Shown here: piece by piece, positions 35,052 to 43,830 of the stretch | Layout: the number at the start of each line of letters is the position of its first letter | Numbering within the stretch: the first letter of the stretch is position 1 | From: Paracoccus amoyensis | GTDB lineage: Bacteria > Pseudomonadota > Alphaproteobacteria > Rhodobacterales > Rhodobacteraceae | Reading direction: 5' to 3' | Length of the DNA: 64,000 nt | NCBI RefSeq assembly: GCF_014490725.1 | Contig: NZ_JACOQL010000002.1 | Location: 372,001 to 436,000 of the forward strand | Made by a program: the position numbers and the translations under genes | The notes under the pieces: generated by a model | Told to the model about the DNA's origin: nothing | Seen by the model: the letters and a program-made list of their open reading frames with translations, nothing else | The model's database searches: none

Positions 35052-36098
35052 ATGACGCATCCTTATGCAGATCTTCCGCCACAGGCGTTCTGGCGTAGCG
35101 GGGTTGCCGACGCCGATCCGGCGGCGTTGGACGGGATTTATCAGCCCGCGTTCCCGCTTGGCGATGATGCCCGGATCGCCACCGCAGGCAGCTGCTTTGC
35201 CCAGCATATAAGTCGCGCATTGCAGGGGGCCGGAATGCAGGTTCTGGATGTCGAACCTGCGCCCAACACCGAAGCACCCGAACTGGCGCGCAGCTTCAAT
35301 TATGGCGTCTATTCCGCGCGTTATGGAAATATCTATACAACGCGGCAATTGCTGCAACTTTTGCAAGACAGCGAAACAGGCCATGTGGAACTGGCCGAGA
35401 TCTGGCAGCGCGACGGTCGCTTCTTCGATGCGCAACGCCCGAATATCGAACCTGTGGGCTTCGTTTCGGTTGATGAGGCGATTTTGCTGCGTCAGGCGCA
35501 TCTGGCTGCGGTGCAGCGGCTTTTCCGCATGGCGACACATCTTATCTTTACGCTTGGGCTGGTCGAATGCTGGTTCGACCAGGAAACGGGCCGGGTTATG
35601 CCGCTGGCCCCCGGTGTTGTGGCCGGCGAATATGATCCCGGCCGTTACAGCCTGCGACGGCTTGGCTTTGCGGAAGTGCTGCATGATCTGCAGCAGATGC
35701 GGCAGCATCTGCACCGGCACAATCCCTCGTTGCGTTTGATCCTGACGGTTTCTCCTGTGCCGTTGACCGCGACTGCGACGGGTCAGCACGTCCTGCCCGC
35801 AACCACGAACGCCAAGGCAATCCTGCGTGCAGCGGCGGGCGAATTTGCCGATAGTCATGAAGATGTCGATTATTTTCCGTCTTATGAAATTGTCACCAAT
35901 CCGGCGGCTCGTGGCAGGTTTTACATGCCAAACAGCCGCGACGTCACCCAGCAGGGTGTGGATGCCGTCACGACAACATTTCTGCGCGCACATGGTTTGA
36001 CGGGTGGCGCAGGGCCAGCAGTCGCCACAGCCACAAGTGACGACGCTGCGACCGATCTGGTTTGCGAAGAAATACTGTTAGAGGCGCATCGCAAATGA
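35052..36098 (+). CDS. GSCFA domain protein
   Basis: The 348-residue protein carries the name-giving motif in IATAGSCFAQHISRALQGAG (about residues 42-61). NYGVYSARYGNIYTTRQLLQ follows near residue 90, LILTVSPVPLTATATGQHVL near 235, and a C-terminal DYFPSYEIVTNPAARGRFY segment. GSCFA is an SGNH-like family of unknown function, found in polysaccharide and glycan loci. No signal peptide is seen. ATG 35052 gives the family N-terminus; the frame is open 29 codons upstream through the ccrM terminator, so that is not used. It is coupled to the next gene by ATGA. Confidence 0.82.
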   Translation: MTHPYADLPPQAFWRSGVADADPAALDGIYQPAFPLGDDARIATAGSCFAQHISRALQGAGMQVLDVEPAPNTEAPELARSFNYGVYSARYGNIYTTRQLLQLLQDSETGHVELAEIWQRDGRFFDAQRPNIEPVGFVSVDEAILLRQAHLAAVQRLFRMATHLIFTLGLVECWFDQETGRVMPLAPGVVAGEYDPGRYSLRRLGFAEVLHDLQQMRQHLHRHNPSLRLILTVSPVPLTATATGQHVLPATTNAKAILRAAAGEFADSHEDVDYFPSYEIVTNPAARGRFYMPNSRDVTQQGVDAVTTTFLRAHGLTGGAGPAVATATSDDAATDLVCEEILLEAHRK

Positions 36099-36880
36099 CG
36101 CCCCGGAATGTGCTGCTTATCGGGAATTCGCATACGGTCGCGGCGCGTATCGCCCTGCAGGAAAATCCGCGGCGTTGGCCGGGATATGAATTTGATGTTC
36201 TGGCCCTGCCGCCAGCGTCCTTTCCAAAGCTGGCGATTCAAGATGATGTGTTGTGTCCGACATCGGAAGACGCGCAGCAGCATATGCAACGCCATAACGG
36301 CATTCCCGATTTGCCGCTGGCCGGCTATGATGCCTTTGTCGTGATTGGCGACCCGGCCTTTTCGGCGGTGGCGCAGTTGCAAAACGATGCCCGCAGTTTT
36401 GATTTCCCCTCGGTCCAGGCCGAAGGCGCCGAGAGGCTGGTCTCGACCGCTTACATGGATGCGATGATCCGCACCCGCATTGCAAATTCTGCCGCGCTGA
36501 AGATTGTTCGCCTGCTGGCAGGATATGGCCGTGGCCCAGTTTTGCTGGTGGATGCTGCACTGCCATCGCTGGATAGTCGTCACGACCCGGAAGGATTGCG
36601 CCACTATATCGACATGGTCGCACGCGGCGACGCTGTCAGTTTCCGTAAACGCTATCTGCGAATCCTGACCGGTGTTTTGGCGAAGCACGCGCGATTGGTG
36701 CCGCAGCCTGCCAGCACGATTGTCGAGGACGCTTTTACCGCGCCTGAATGGATGCGTGGGTCGTTCATGCTGGGACCAAGGCAGGATCGGTTGCACGAAG
36801 AACGAGAATATCGCCACGCCAATCCGGCCTATGGCGCGTTGCAACTGGACGCCGTGGTCGAGGCGCTGGCCAGATCATAA
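36095..36880 (+). CDS. Uncharacterised SGNH-like protein, coupled to GSCFA gene
   Basis: I do not recognise a named family. The 261-residue product begins NVLLIGNSHTVAARIALQE, where GNSH resembles the block I nucleophile motif of SGNH hydrolases. It has YDAFVVIGDPAF near residue 87 and ends with YRHANPAYGALQLD, whose His-Asn-Tyr-Gly resembles the block V histidine. It may therefore be an SGNH-fold esterase or a relic of one. The ATG overlaps the GSCFA stop, so the two SGNH-type proteins are probably made together. The stop overlaps the alkB stop region on the other strand. Confidence 0.65.
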   Translation: MTPRNVLLIGNSHTVAARIALQENPRRWPGYEFDVLALPPASFPKLAIQDDVLCPTSEDAQQHMQRHNGIPDLPLAGYDAFVVIGDPAFSAVAQLQNDARSFDFPSVQAEGAERLVSTAYMDAMIRTRIANSAALKIVRLLAGYGRGPVLLVDAALPSLDSRHDPEGLRHYIDMVARGDAVSFRKRYLRILTGVLAKHARLVPQPASTIVEDAFTAPEWMRGSFMLGPRQDRLHEEREYRHANPAYGALQLDAVVEALARS

Positions 36881-38023
36881 CGCGCGGCGCGGCATCGGCG
36901 TGTCGCCGGTATTATAGGGGGTCCAATCCGCAATCTCAGGATAGAATTTCTGCCGCCACGCGCGGATGCGCGGGTTCATACGCCTGCGCCAGAGGGGCGG
37001 CGCCATCGCCACAAAGGTCATCGTCGGATAGCCATAAGGCAATTGCGGGGCGTCATCCTCGCCATAGGTTTGCAGCAAGGGAAAGCGGCGGTCGGGCTTG
37101 TAATGGTGGTCGGAATGGCGCTGCAGGTTGATCAGTAGCCAGTTCGACGCCTTGTGACTGGCATTCCAGCTGTGGCGCGGCAGGATATGTTCGTATCGAC
37201 CGTTGCCCAGATGCTTTCGGGTCAACCCGTAATGTTCGACATAATTCGTCAGCTCTAGCTGCCAAACGGCGATAAAGGCTTGAAAGACGAACAGGAACAG
37301 CCCCTGCCAGCCACCCAAAATCAGCGCCAGCGCCAGCATGGCCAGTTGCAGTGTGGCATAAAGCCAGAATGGGTTTCGCCGGTGCCAGGGGCTGCGCCCG
37401 GCCCGCGCCAGTCTGGCGGTTTCGGCGTGCCATGCACTGACCGGGCCATCGCGCAGCACACGCCAGAAGAAGGCGTAGAAACTTTCATTGTAGCGCGCCG
37501 AAACCGCGTCGCGTGGGGTGCCGACCCATGAATGGTGGACCAGCAGATGCTCGGTGCGGAAATGCGAATACAGAACCGTGGACAACAGCAGATCGCCCAG
37601 CCAGCGTTCATATTTCGTCTTCTGGTGCAGCAATTCGTGCGCATAGACAAAACCGATGGTGCCCGACAGCACGCCGATGCCAAAGAACAGCCCGATCTTG
37701 CCCCAGATCGTCATGTGATCGGTATGCGTGACATACCAGATTGATCCGAAAATCGCGATGAATTGCAGCGGAAACCAGATCAGCGTGACGGCGCGGTGCC
37801 AGAAAAGGTCCGCAACATCCGTGTGCGGATCAGCGTTCTGGGCGCTTTCGCCCAACAGGCTGTCCAGCACCGTGGTCAGATACCAACCGTAAAGCGGGAT
37901 CAGCGCCCACCACAGCCCGCCTTTGATCGCTGCCAGCGCAACCAAAGGCAACATGACGACCGACATCCAGAAGGGCGCGGCGGCAGGTAGTTTTCCGGGG
38001 CGGGGCGTGACAGAATCGTTCAT
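36875..38023 (-). CDS. alkB: Alkane 1-monooxygenase (AlkB)
   Basis: The 382-residue integral membrane di-iron enzyme hydroxylates n-alkanes at the terminal carbon. The histidine motifs are all present: HELLHQKTKYERWLGD near residue 127, HHSWVGTPRD near 164, NYVEHYGL near 262 and QRHSDHHYKPDRRF near 300. Several hydrophobic helices lie in the N-terminal half. No rubredoxin or reductase gene is adjacent, so electron transfer partners are elsewhere. The start is 382 codons upstream at 38023, nine bases beyond the mutY stop. Confidence 0.93.
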   Translation of the reverse strand: MNDSVTPRPGKLPAAAPFWMSVVMLPLVALAAIKGGLWWALIPLYGWYLTTVLDSLLGESAQNADPHTDVADLFWHRAVTLIWFPLQFIAIFGSIWYVTHTDHMTIWGKIGLFFGIGVLSGTIGFVYAHELLHQKTKYERWLGDLLLSTVLYSHFRTEHLLVHHSWVGTPRDAVSARYNESFYAFFWRVLRDGPVSAWHAETARLARAGRSPWHRRNPFWLYATLQLAMLALALILGGWQGLFLFVFQAFIAVWQLELTNYVEHYGLTRKHLGNGRYEHILPRHSWNASHKASNWLLINLQRHSDHHYKPDRRFPLLQTYGEDDAPQLPYGYPTMTFVAMAPPLWRRRMNPRIRAWRQKFYPEIADWTPYNTGDTPMPRRAL

Positions 38024-38032
38024 CCGGGCAGA

Positions 38033-39058
38033 TTACGCCGCCATATTCGCGCGCGCCATATCCCAGACCTTGCGCATGAGGCCGGGCAGGGCGTTGCGGT
38101 CGATATCGTGCAACAATACCAGATGGCCGCGTTCGGGGCTGTTGGGCATATCCCCGATCAACACCTGTAGCGACAGGTTGAAATGGGTAAAAACGTGGCG
38201 GACATGGCCGATCTCGGTCCAGTCTGCGTCGCCCGGCGGCGGCAGGTCGCAGCCGTCCCATCCAGAGGAAGGAAAGGCCAGCGTTCCCCCAAGCAGGCCC
38301 TTGGCCGGACGTTCCTCCAGCACCAGCGAATCGCCGTGCCGAGCAACCCATGCGATGCCGGTGCGATCAGGCTTGGCCGCTTTGGGCGCTTTGCGGGGCA
38401 AATCCGCAGCGATCCCGGCGGCACGGGCATCGCAATCGTCAAGCAAGGGGCAAATCCCGCAAGCCGGACTGCGAGGCGTGCAGATTGTGGCACCCAGATC
38501 CATCATCGCCTGCGCGAAATCGCCGGGGCGGATGTGGGGCGTCAGCGTTTCTGCCAACGCGGTCAGTTCGGGCTTTGCAGCAGGGAGTGGCGTTTCCACG
38601 GCGAACAGGCGGGACACGACCCGTTCCACATTCCCGTCAACGACTGTTTCCGGCTGGTCATAGGCAATCGCCGCAATCGCAGCCGAGGTATAAGGCCCGA
38701 TCCCTGGCAGCGCGCGCAAACCCCCGCGGTCCTCTGGAAAGCCGCCGGCATGGGCGACCTGCCGGGCGCAGGCCAGCAAATTACGGGCGCGGGCGTAATA
38801 GCCCAGGCCCGCCCATTCTGCCATGACATGCGCATCCTCGGCTGCCGCAAGATCCTGCACGGTGGGCCATAGCGCAGTGAAGCGCAGGAAATAGTCTTTG
38901 ACCGCTGCAACCGTCGTCTGCTGCAACATCACCTCGGACAGCCAGATGCGATAGGGGTCGGGGGTGCCGCCGCCCGGCAGGATGCGCCAAGGCAGAACGC
39001 GGGCATGGCGATCATACCAAACCAGCAATTTTGGCGCGATCACCTTGTTGTCACGCAA
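38033..39058 (-). CDS. mutY: A/G-specific adenine glycosylase MutY
   Basis: The 341-residue base-excision enzyme removes adenine paired with 8-oxoguanine. It has the HhH-GPD core (IWLSEVMLQQTTVAAVKDYF, LGYYARARNLLACA), VVDGNVERVVSRLFAVE near residue 140, and the iron-sulfur ligands CTPRSPACGICPLLDDC near 195. A C-terminal NUDIX-like domain follows. The start is TTG 39058, directly after a stop, but GGAG sits eight bases before it, so it is credible; a GTG at 39043 is the alternative. It is divergent from the DUF721 gene. Confidence 0.93.
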   Translation of the reverse strand: MRDNKVIAPKLLVWYDRHARVLPWRILPGGGTPDPYRIWLSEVMLQQTTVAAVKDYFLRFTALWPTVQDLAAAEDAHVMAEWAGLGYYARARNLLACARQVAHAGGFPEDRGGLRALPGIGPYTSAAIAAIAYDQPETVVDGNVERVVSRLFAVETPLPAAKPELTALAETLTPHIRPGDFAQAMMDLGATICTPRSPACGICPLLDDCDARAAGIAADLPRKAPKAAKPDRTGIAWVARHGDSLVLEERPAKGLLGGTLAFPSSGWDGCDLPPPGDADWTEIGHVRHVFTHFNLSLQVLIGDMPNSPERGHLVLLHDIDRNALPGLMRKVWDMARANMAA

Positions 39059-39116
39059 TTATCAGGCTCCTTGACGATGCGCGCGCTTTCATCTGCGCGG
39101 TTGGCTGATTAAAGAT

Positions 39117-39695
39117 ATGGATGTGATAGCAAATCAGGCAACGATGGCACAGCCACTGGATCAGTCGCGACACCAAACCCGCCGCCGCAAGCGTGGGTTT
39201 CAGGCTGCGGCGACATTGCTGGCGGAGCGGGTTCAGAAAGCGGCCGAAGGGCGCGGGTTCGCGGTGACGCGGCTGCTGACCCATTGGCCTGAAATCGCGG
39301 GCGCGCAATTGGCCAACATGACCCGCCCGGTCAAGATCAGCCATGGTCGGGGCAGCTTTGGCGCGACGCTGACCCTTTTGACGACGGGGGCTGTCGCGCC
39401 GATGGTGCAGATGCAGCTGCCCGCCCTGCGCGAGCGGGTGAATGCCTGCTATGGCTACAACGCCATCCAGAAAATAGTGGTCACACAGACCGCCGCCAGC
39501 GGTTTTGCCGAGGGTCAGGCGCAATTCACCCCGGCCCCTGCCAAACCGGCCACCCCTTCGCCCGAGGTGCAGGCCGAGGCGCGTGAGGTTGCGGACCAAT
39601 TCACCGATCCCACGCTGGCCGAGGCGATGGCCCGACTGGCAATGAACATCAAAACCCGAGATAAACGGACCAACCGAAAGGATTTTCAATGTTGA
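39117..39695 (+). CDS. DUF721 (DciA-like) domain protein
   Basis: The 192-residue protein has a DUF721 core: FAVTRLLTHWPEIAGAQLAN MTRPVKI, then LPALRERVNACYGYNAIQKI VV. DciA proteins with this domain help load the replicative helicase, but the short alphaproteobacterial forms are not proven to do so. The C-terminal part is a low-complexity Ala/Pro stretch. The start could be 39117 or ATG 39144; neither has a clear ribosome binding site. The stop overlaps the DsbA gene. Confidence 0.75.
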   Translation: MDVIANQATMAQPLDQSRHQTRRRKRGFQAAATLLAERVQKAAEGRGFAVTRLLTHWPEIAGAQLANMTRPVKISHGRGSFGATLTLLTTGAVAPMVQMQLPALRERVNACYGYNAIQKIVVTQTAASGFAEGQAQFTPAPAKPATPSPEVQAEAREVADQFTDPTLAEAMARLAMNIKTRDKRTNRKDFQC

Positions 39696-40318
39696 TGCGT
39701 TCCGCCGTTGCCGCGCTGGCGCTTGCCTTCGCTATGCCCGCCGTTGCACAGGAAACTGCCCCTGCTGCCGAAACGCAGGTGGAAACCCTGCCCGATATTT
39801 CTGTCGGTGCCGAAGATGCGCCGCTGACCGTGGTTGAATATGCCAGCTTTACCTGTGGCCATTGCGCCGCGTTCCATAACGATAACTGGGAAAAGCTGAA
39901 GACCGAATATGTCGACACCGGCAAGGTCAAGTTCATCCAGCGTGATATCTATTTCGATCAGGTTGGCCTGTGGGCAGGCATTTTGGCGCGTTGCGGCGGT
40001 GACGACAAATATTACGCCGTCTCGGATATGCTGTTCGAAGAACAGTCGGAATGGCTGGCCGGCAATTCAGGCGAAGAAGTCGCGGCCAACCTGCGTCGCA
40101 TCGGCCTGAAAGCCGGCATGACAGAAGATCAGATGACCGCTTGCTGGGACGATTCGGCCAAGGCTGAACAACTGGTTGCGACCTTCCAGAAGAACGCTGG
40201 CGCAGACGGGATCGAAGCGACCCCCACCTTCATGATCGGCGGCGAAAAGGTCATGAACCAGCCTTGGGATGATCTGAAAAAAGTCATCGACGCAAAACTG
40301 GCAGAAGCTGGCGAATGA
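39689..40318 (+). CDS. Periplasmic thiol:disulfide protein, DsbA family
   Basis: The 209-residue product has a signal peptide (about residues 1-20, ending AVAQE). A thioredoxin-fold DsbA domain follows with the active site in FTCGHCAAFH (Cys55-Cys58) and GIEATPTFMIGGEKV near residue 172, which carries the cis-proline. It should oxidise or isomerise disulfides in the periplasm. AAAGGATT lies before the ATG. It is in a run with the DUF721 gene upstream and the CoA-transferase downstream (ATGA overlap). Confidence 0.92.
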   Translation: MLMRSAVAALALAFAMPAVAQETAPAAETQVETLPDISVGAEDAPLTVVEYASFTCGHCAAFHNDNWEKLKTEYVDTGKVKFIQRDIYFDQVGLWAGILARCGGDDKYYAVSDMLFEEQSEWLAGNSGEEVAANLRRIGLKAGMTEDQMTACWDDSAKAEQLVATFQKNAGADGIEATPTFMIGGEKVMNQPWDDLKKVIDAKLAEAGE

Positions 40319-41424
40319 CGCCTTTAGCCGGGCTGAAAGTCGTTGAACTTGCCCGGATTCTGGCTGGCCCCTGGGCCGGTCAGATTCTGGCCGATCTGGG
40401 GGCAGAGGTCATCAAGGTCGAGGCCCCGGAAGGCGACGATACGCGCCGGTGGGGACCGCCCTTCATCGAACGTGAAGGCGACATCAGCGCGGCATATTTC
40501 CATTCGACCAACCGTGGCAAGAAATCCGTCACCGCGGATTTTCGCACGGCCGAGGGGCAGCAAAAGGTCCGTGACCTGATCGCCGACGCCGATGTGGTGA
40601 TCGAGAATTTCAAGGTCGGGGGACTGGCGAAATACGGGCTGGATTATGACAGCCTGAAGGTGCTGAATCCACGGCTGATCTATTGCAGCGTCACCGGGTT
40701 CGGGCAGACCGGGCCTTATGCGCATCGCGCAGGCTATGATTACATCATTCAGGGCATGTCCGGCCTGATGAGCGTCACCGGAGAGGCCGATGGTCAACCG
40801 CAAAAGGTTGGCGTGGCGGTGACGGACATCTTTACCGGGATATATGGTGCCGTCGGTATCCTTGCGGCACTGAACCAGCGGCAGGTGACCGGGCGCGGTC
40901 AGCACGTCGATATGGCGCTACTTGATGTGGCGACGGCTGTAATGGCCAACCAGGCGATGAACTTCCTGGCAACGGGGAATGCGCCGAAACGCATGGGGAA
41001 TACCCATCCCAATCTGGTGCCCTATGCGGTGTTTGAATGCATCGATGGCTGGCTGATCATCGCGGTCGGGAATGATGCGCAATTCCGCAGGTTTTGCACG
41101 CTGCTGGGGCTGCCTGCACTTGGAACCGCACCTGATTACGCGACCAATGCGGGGCGTGTGACCAATCGCGATGCGCTGACCGCCCAGATTTCGGCAGTGA
41201 CAAAAGCGTGGGCTCGCGACGATTTGCTTGCCGCACTGGAGGCCGAGGGTGTTCCCGCCGGGCCAATCAACGACATGCAGGATGTCTTTGCCGATCCACA
41301 AATCCTCGCACGCGGTCTGCGCATCGAGCCAGAGGGTATCCCCGGCGTTCGGCTGCCCATTCGGTTCTCTGATTCTGATCTGTCGCTGGACCATGCGTCG
41401 CCCAAATTAGGGCAGGATGACTGA
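40315..41424 (+). CDS. Family III CoA-transferase (CaiB/BaiF)
   Basis: The 369-residue protein has the family III pattern: LAGLKVVELARILAGPWAGQ at the N-terminus, ADLGAEVIKVEAPEGDDTR R, and NRGKKSVTADFRTAEGQ. It also has RAGYDYIIQGMSGLMSVTG near residue 138 with AVTDIFTGIYGAV carrying the likely catalytic Asp. It transfers CoA between carboxylic acids; the substrates are not evident. The start overlaps the dsbA stop. A weak hairpin (41455-41484) follows. Confidence 0.92.
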   Translation: MTPLAGLKVVELARILAGPWAGQILADLGAEVIKVEAPEGDDTRRWGPPFIEREGDISAAYFHSTNRGKKSVTADFRTAEGQQKVRDLIADADVVIENFKVGGLAKYGLDYDSLKVLNPRLIYCSVTGFGQTGPYAHRAGYDYIIQGMSGLMSVTGEADGQPQKVGVAVTDIFTGIYGAVGILAALNQRQVTGRGQHVDMALLDVATAVMANQAMNFLATGNAPKRMGNTHPNLVPYAVFECIDGWLIIAVGNDAQFRRFCTLLGLPALGTAPDYATNAGRVTNRDALTAQISAVTKAWARDDLLAALEAEGVPAGPINDMQDVFADPQILARGLRIEPEGIPGVRLPIRFSDSDLSLDHASPKLGQDD

Positions 41425-41454
41425 AATTTACCCTGCGTAATCCGTTGCTGCTTT

Positions 41455-41484
41455 GCCGCATAGTCGCGTCAATGCGGCTATTTT
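41455..41484 (+). terminator. Weak terminator-like hairpin after the CoA-transferase gene
   Basis: GCCGCAT (41455-41461) pairs with ATGCGGC (41472-41478), followed by TATTTT. Confidence 0.5.
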
Positions 41485-41590
41485 CCGCCATTTTTGCTGC
41501 GCAATCGCGCGAATGTTTGCGTTCTTTGATAAAGTTTCTATTGGTGCGCACAGCGACAAAATACCGCACGTAACAAGGGGCTTGTGACTC

Positions 41591-42031
41591 ATGATCAAGG
41601 AATTTCGCGACTTTATCGCTCGTGGCAATGTCATGGACATGGCTGTGGGTATCATCATCGGTGCGGCCTTTACCGCCATCGTGACCTCTTTGGTGGGCGA
41701 CCTGATCAACCCGATCATCGGTGTGATCACCGGTGGAACCGACTTCAGCAGCAAATACTTCGTTCTGTCCGGCACCGCCCCCGAGGGTGTAGGCCTGCAG
41801 GCAGCACGTGACGCCGGCGCGAACGTCTTTGCCTATGGCGCGTTTCTGTCGGCGGTCATCAACTTCCTGATCATTGCTTTCGTCGTGTTCCTGCTGGTCA
41901 AAGGCGTGAACCGCATCAAAGACGCAGCGGTGGGCAAAGCCGAAGTGGTCGAAGAAGCACCGGCCGGTCCGACGCAGGAAGAATTGCTGGCGCAGATCCG
42001 CGATCTGCTGGCACAACGCCCTGCGGTCTGA
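41591..42031 (+). CDS. mscL: Large-conductance mechanosensitive channel MscL
   Basis: The 146-residue protein has the amphipathic N-terminus [20 protein letters not shown], a glycine-rich first helix ([23 protein letters not shown]), a periplasmic loop, and a second helix (about residues 85-107). A C-terminal helix [11 protein letters not shown] forms the cytoplasmic bundle. It releases solutes during osmotic downshock. A bidirectional terminator follows. Confidence 0.96.
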   Translation: MIKEFRDFIARGNVMDMAVGIIIGAAFTAIVTSLVGDLINPIIGVITGGTDFSSKYFVLSGTAPEGVGLQAARDAGANVFAYGAFLSAVINFLIIAFVVFLLVKGVNRIKDAAVGKAEVVEEAPAGPTQEELLAQIRDLLAQRPAV

Positions 42032-42051
42032 TCCGAATCTGGTGAAATGAC

Positions 42052-42081
42052 AAAAGGCGCGCCCGGCTGGCGCGCCTTTTT
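42052..42081. terminator. Bidirectional terminator between mscL and ald
   Basis: AAAAGGCGCGCC (42052-42063) pairs with GGCGCGCCTTTT (42069-42080) around five bases. The genes converge on it. Confidence 0.92.
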
Positions 42082-42105
42082 CACTTTGTGGGGGACCGGA
42101 AATGG

Positions 42106-43224
42106 TCAGCCAGCCAGAATCGCATCGGGTGTGACTGCCAGAATGCCCAATGCTTCGCCAACCGGCAACGAGGTCAGCCTGCCTTGATGCGTCGATAGCC
42201 CGGCGCGCAAATGCGGATCGTCGGTGATCGCCTGCCTCCACCCCTTGTCCGCAAGCGCCAGCACAAAGGGCAGCGTCGCGTTGCCAAGCGCCTGCGTTGA
42301 GGTGCGCGCCACTGCCCCCGGCATGTTGGCGACGCAATAATGCACGATCCCATCGACCTCGTAGATCGGGTCCTGATGCGTGGTCGGACGTGAGGTTTCA
42401 AAGCAGCCACCCTGATCAATCGCCACATCCACCAGCACCGCACCGGGCAACATCGTTGAAAGCTGTGCCCGCGAGACCAATTTCGGCGCAGCCGCACCGG
42501 GGATCAGGACCGCCCCAATCACCATATCCGCCGTGGTCAATAGGTCGGCGGTCGCTGCCGCGCTGGCATATTGGGTGGTCAGCTTGCCCATGAACACATC
42601 ATCCAGATAGGATAGGCGCGGCACCGAACGGTCCATGACCGTCACATTCGCCCCCATGCCGACCGCAACCCGTGCCGCAGCCGCGCCCACGACCCCGCCT
42701 CCGATGATGATGACATTGGCGGGACGGACGCCCGGCACGCCGCCCAACAACACGCCACGACCGCCATTGGCCTTTTGCAGCGCCCAAGATCCAACCTGCG
42801 GGGCCAGACGACCGGCCACTTCGGACATCGGCGCCAGCAATGGCAGGCCGCCGCGTGTATCGGTGACAGTCTCATAGGCGATGGACGTAACCCCCGATGC
42901 CAGCAGATCGCGCGTCTGATCAGGGTCCGGGGCAAGGTGCAGATAGGTGAACAGCAACTGCCCGTCGCGCAGCATCTGGCGTTCGGCGGCTTGCGGTTCC
43001 TTGACCTTGACGATCATCTGGGACGCGTCGAAAACCAACTTTGCATCGGGTGCGATTTCCGCGCCAGCGGCGATGTAATCGGCGTCCGTAAAGCCTGCGC
43101 CAATACCGGCATTGCTTTCGATCAGAACGCCATGCCCATGCCTGACAGCCTCGGCCGCGGCATCGGGTGTCAGGCCGACACGGAATTCCTGTGGTTTCAC
43201 CTCTTTCGGGCAACCAATGCGCAT
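42106..43224 (-). CDS. ald: Alanine dehydrogenase
   Basis: The 372-residue enzyme interconverts L-alanine and pyruvate plus ammonia with NAD. MRIGCPKEVKPQEFRVGLTP is diagnostic. The catalytic Lys lies in MIVKVKEPQ near residue 73, and His in LFTYLHLAPDPDQ near 95. The NAD-binding motif IIIGGGVVGAAAARVAVGMG lies near 170. Length is normal. It is divergent from an Lrp-type gene, the usual regulator arrangement for ald. Confidence 0.96.
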   Translation of the reverse strand: MRIGCPKEVKPQEFRVGLTPDAAAEAVRHGHGVLIESNAGIGAGFTDADYIAAGAEIAPDAKLVFDASQMIVKVKEPQAAERQMLRDGQLLFTYLHLAPDPDQTRDLLASGVTSIAYETVTDTRGGLPLLAPMSEVAGRLAPQVGSWALQKANGGRGVLLGGVPGVRPANVIIIGGGVVGAAAARVAVGMGANVTVMDRSVPRLSYLDDVFMGKLTTQYASAAATADLLTTADMVIGAVLIPGAAAPKLVSRAQLSTMLPGAVLVDVAIDQGGCFETSRPTTHQDPIYEVDGIVHYCVANMPGAVARTSTQALGNATLPFVLALADKGWRQAITDDPHLRAGLSTHQGRLTSLPVGEALGILAVTPDAILAG

Positions 43225-43368
43225 CGTTATCCTCCCATAGTCGCGACGCTTATATGGGTTCAGTGTTGCATCACCGGCTCGAAATATCCTGCGAAGCTAA
43301 GGGATGTACGATGGCCCGCGTCGAAGAAAATGCTGGAAAAAGGGATATTCGTCGCAGAATGTGTAGCC

Positions 43369-43830
43369 ATGTCCGATCTTGACGCAATAGACCGCCGAAT
43401 CCTGGCCCTCCTGCAAAAAGAGGGTCGAATCAGCAATGCCGAATTGGCCGATCGTGTGCATCTGTCACCTTCAGCCTGCCACAGGCGTGTGCAGCGGCTT
43501 GAGGAAACCGGCGTCATCACAGGTTATGTCGCCCTGTTGGATGCGCGAAAATTGCACCGCCAGACGACGGTGTTTGTCGAGATCACGTTGTCAGGGCAGG
43601 CGGATGAGGTGCTGGATGCATTCGAACGTGGCGTGCGTGCGATTCCGGACGTTCTGGAATGTCACCTGATGGCCGGAACGGCGGATTACCTGCTGAAGAT
43701 CGTGGTCGAGGATACGGATGATTTTGCCCGCATCCACCGTCAGCATCTGGCACGTCTGCCGGGCGTGGCGCAGATGCATTCGTCATTCGCGCTGCGCACG
43801 GTTTTCAGGACGACCGCGATTCCGGTTTAG
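43369..43830 (+). CDS. Lrp/AsnC family transcriptional regulator
   Basis: The 153-residue protein has an N-terminal helix-turn-helix (LDAIDRRILALLQKEGRISN, VHLSPSACHRRVQRLEETG). A C-terminal RAM/AsnC ligand domain follows with ECHLMAGTADYLLKIVVED near residue 95. It is divergent from ald, so it probably regulates alanine dehydrogenase in response to alanine. The frame is open far upstream inside ald. I chose ATG 43369 as it gives the family N-terminus, though ATG 43330 would add 13 residues and neither has a strong ribosome binding site. The 3' end overlaps the convergent membrane gene by 26 bases. Confidence 0.88.
   Translation: MSDLDAIDRRILALLQKEGRISNAELADRVHLSPSACHRRVQRLEETGVITGYVALLDARKLHRQTTVFVEITLSGQADEVLDAFERGVRAIPDVLECHLMAGTADYLLKIVVEDTDDFARIHRQHLARLPGVAQMHSSFALRTVFRTTAIPV

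Noticed and set aside
35043..35993. A 316-codon minus-strand frame across the GSCFA gene
   Set aside because: It is a shadow frame; the plus-strand gene has clear motifs.
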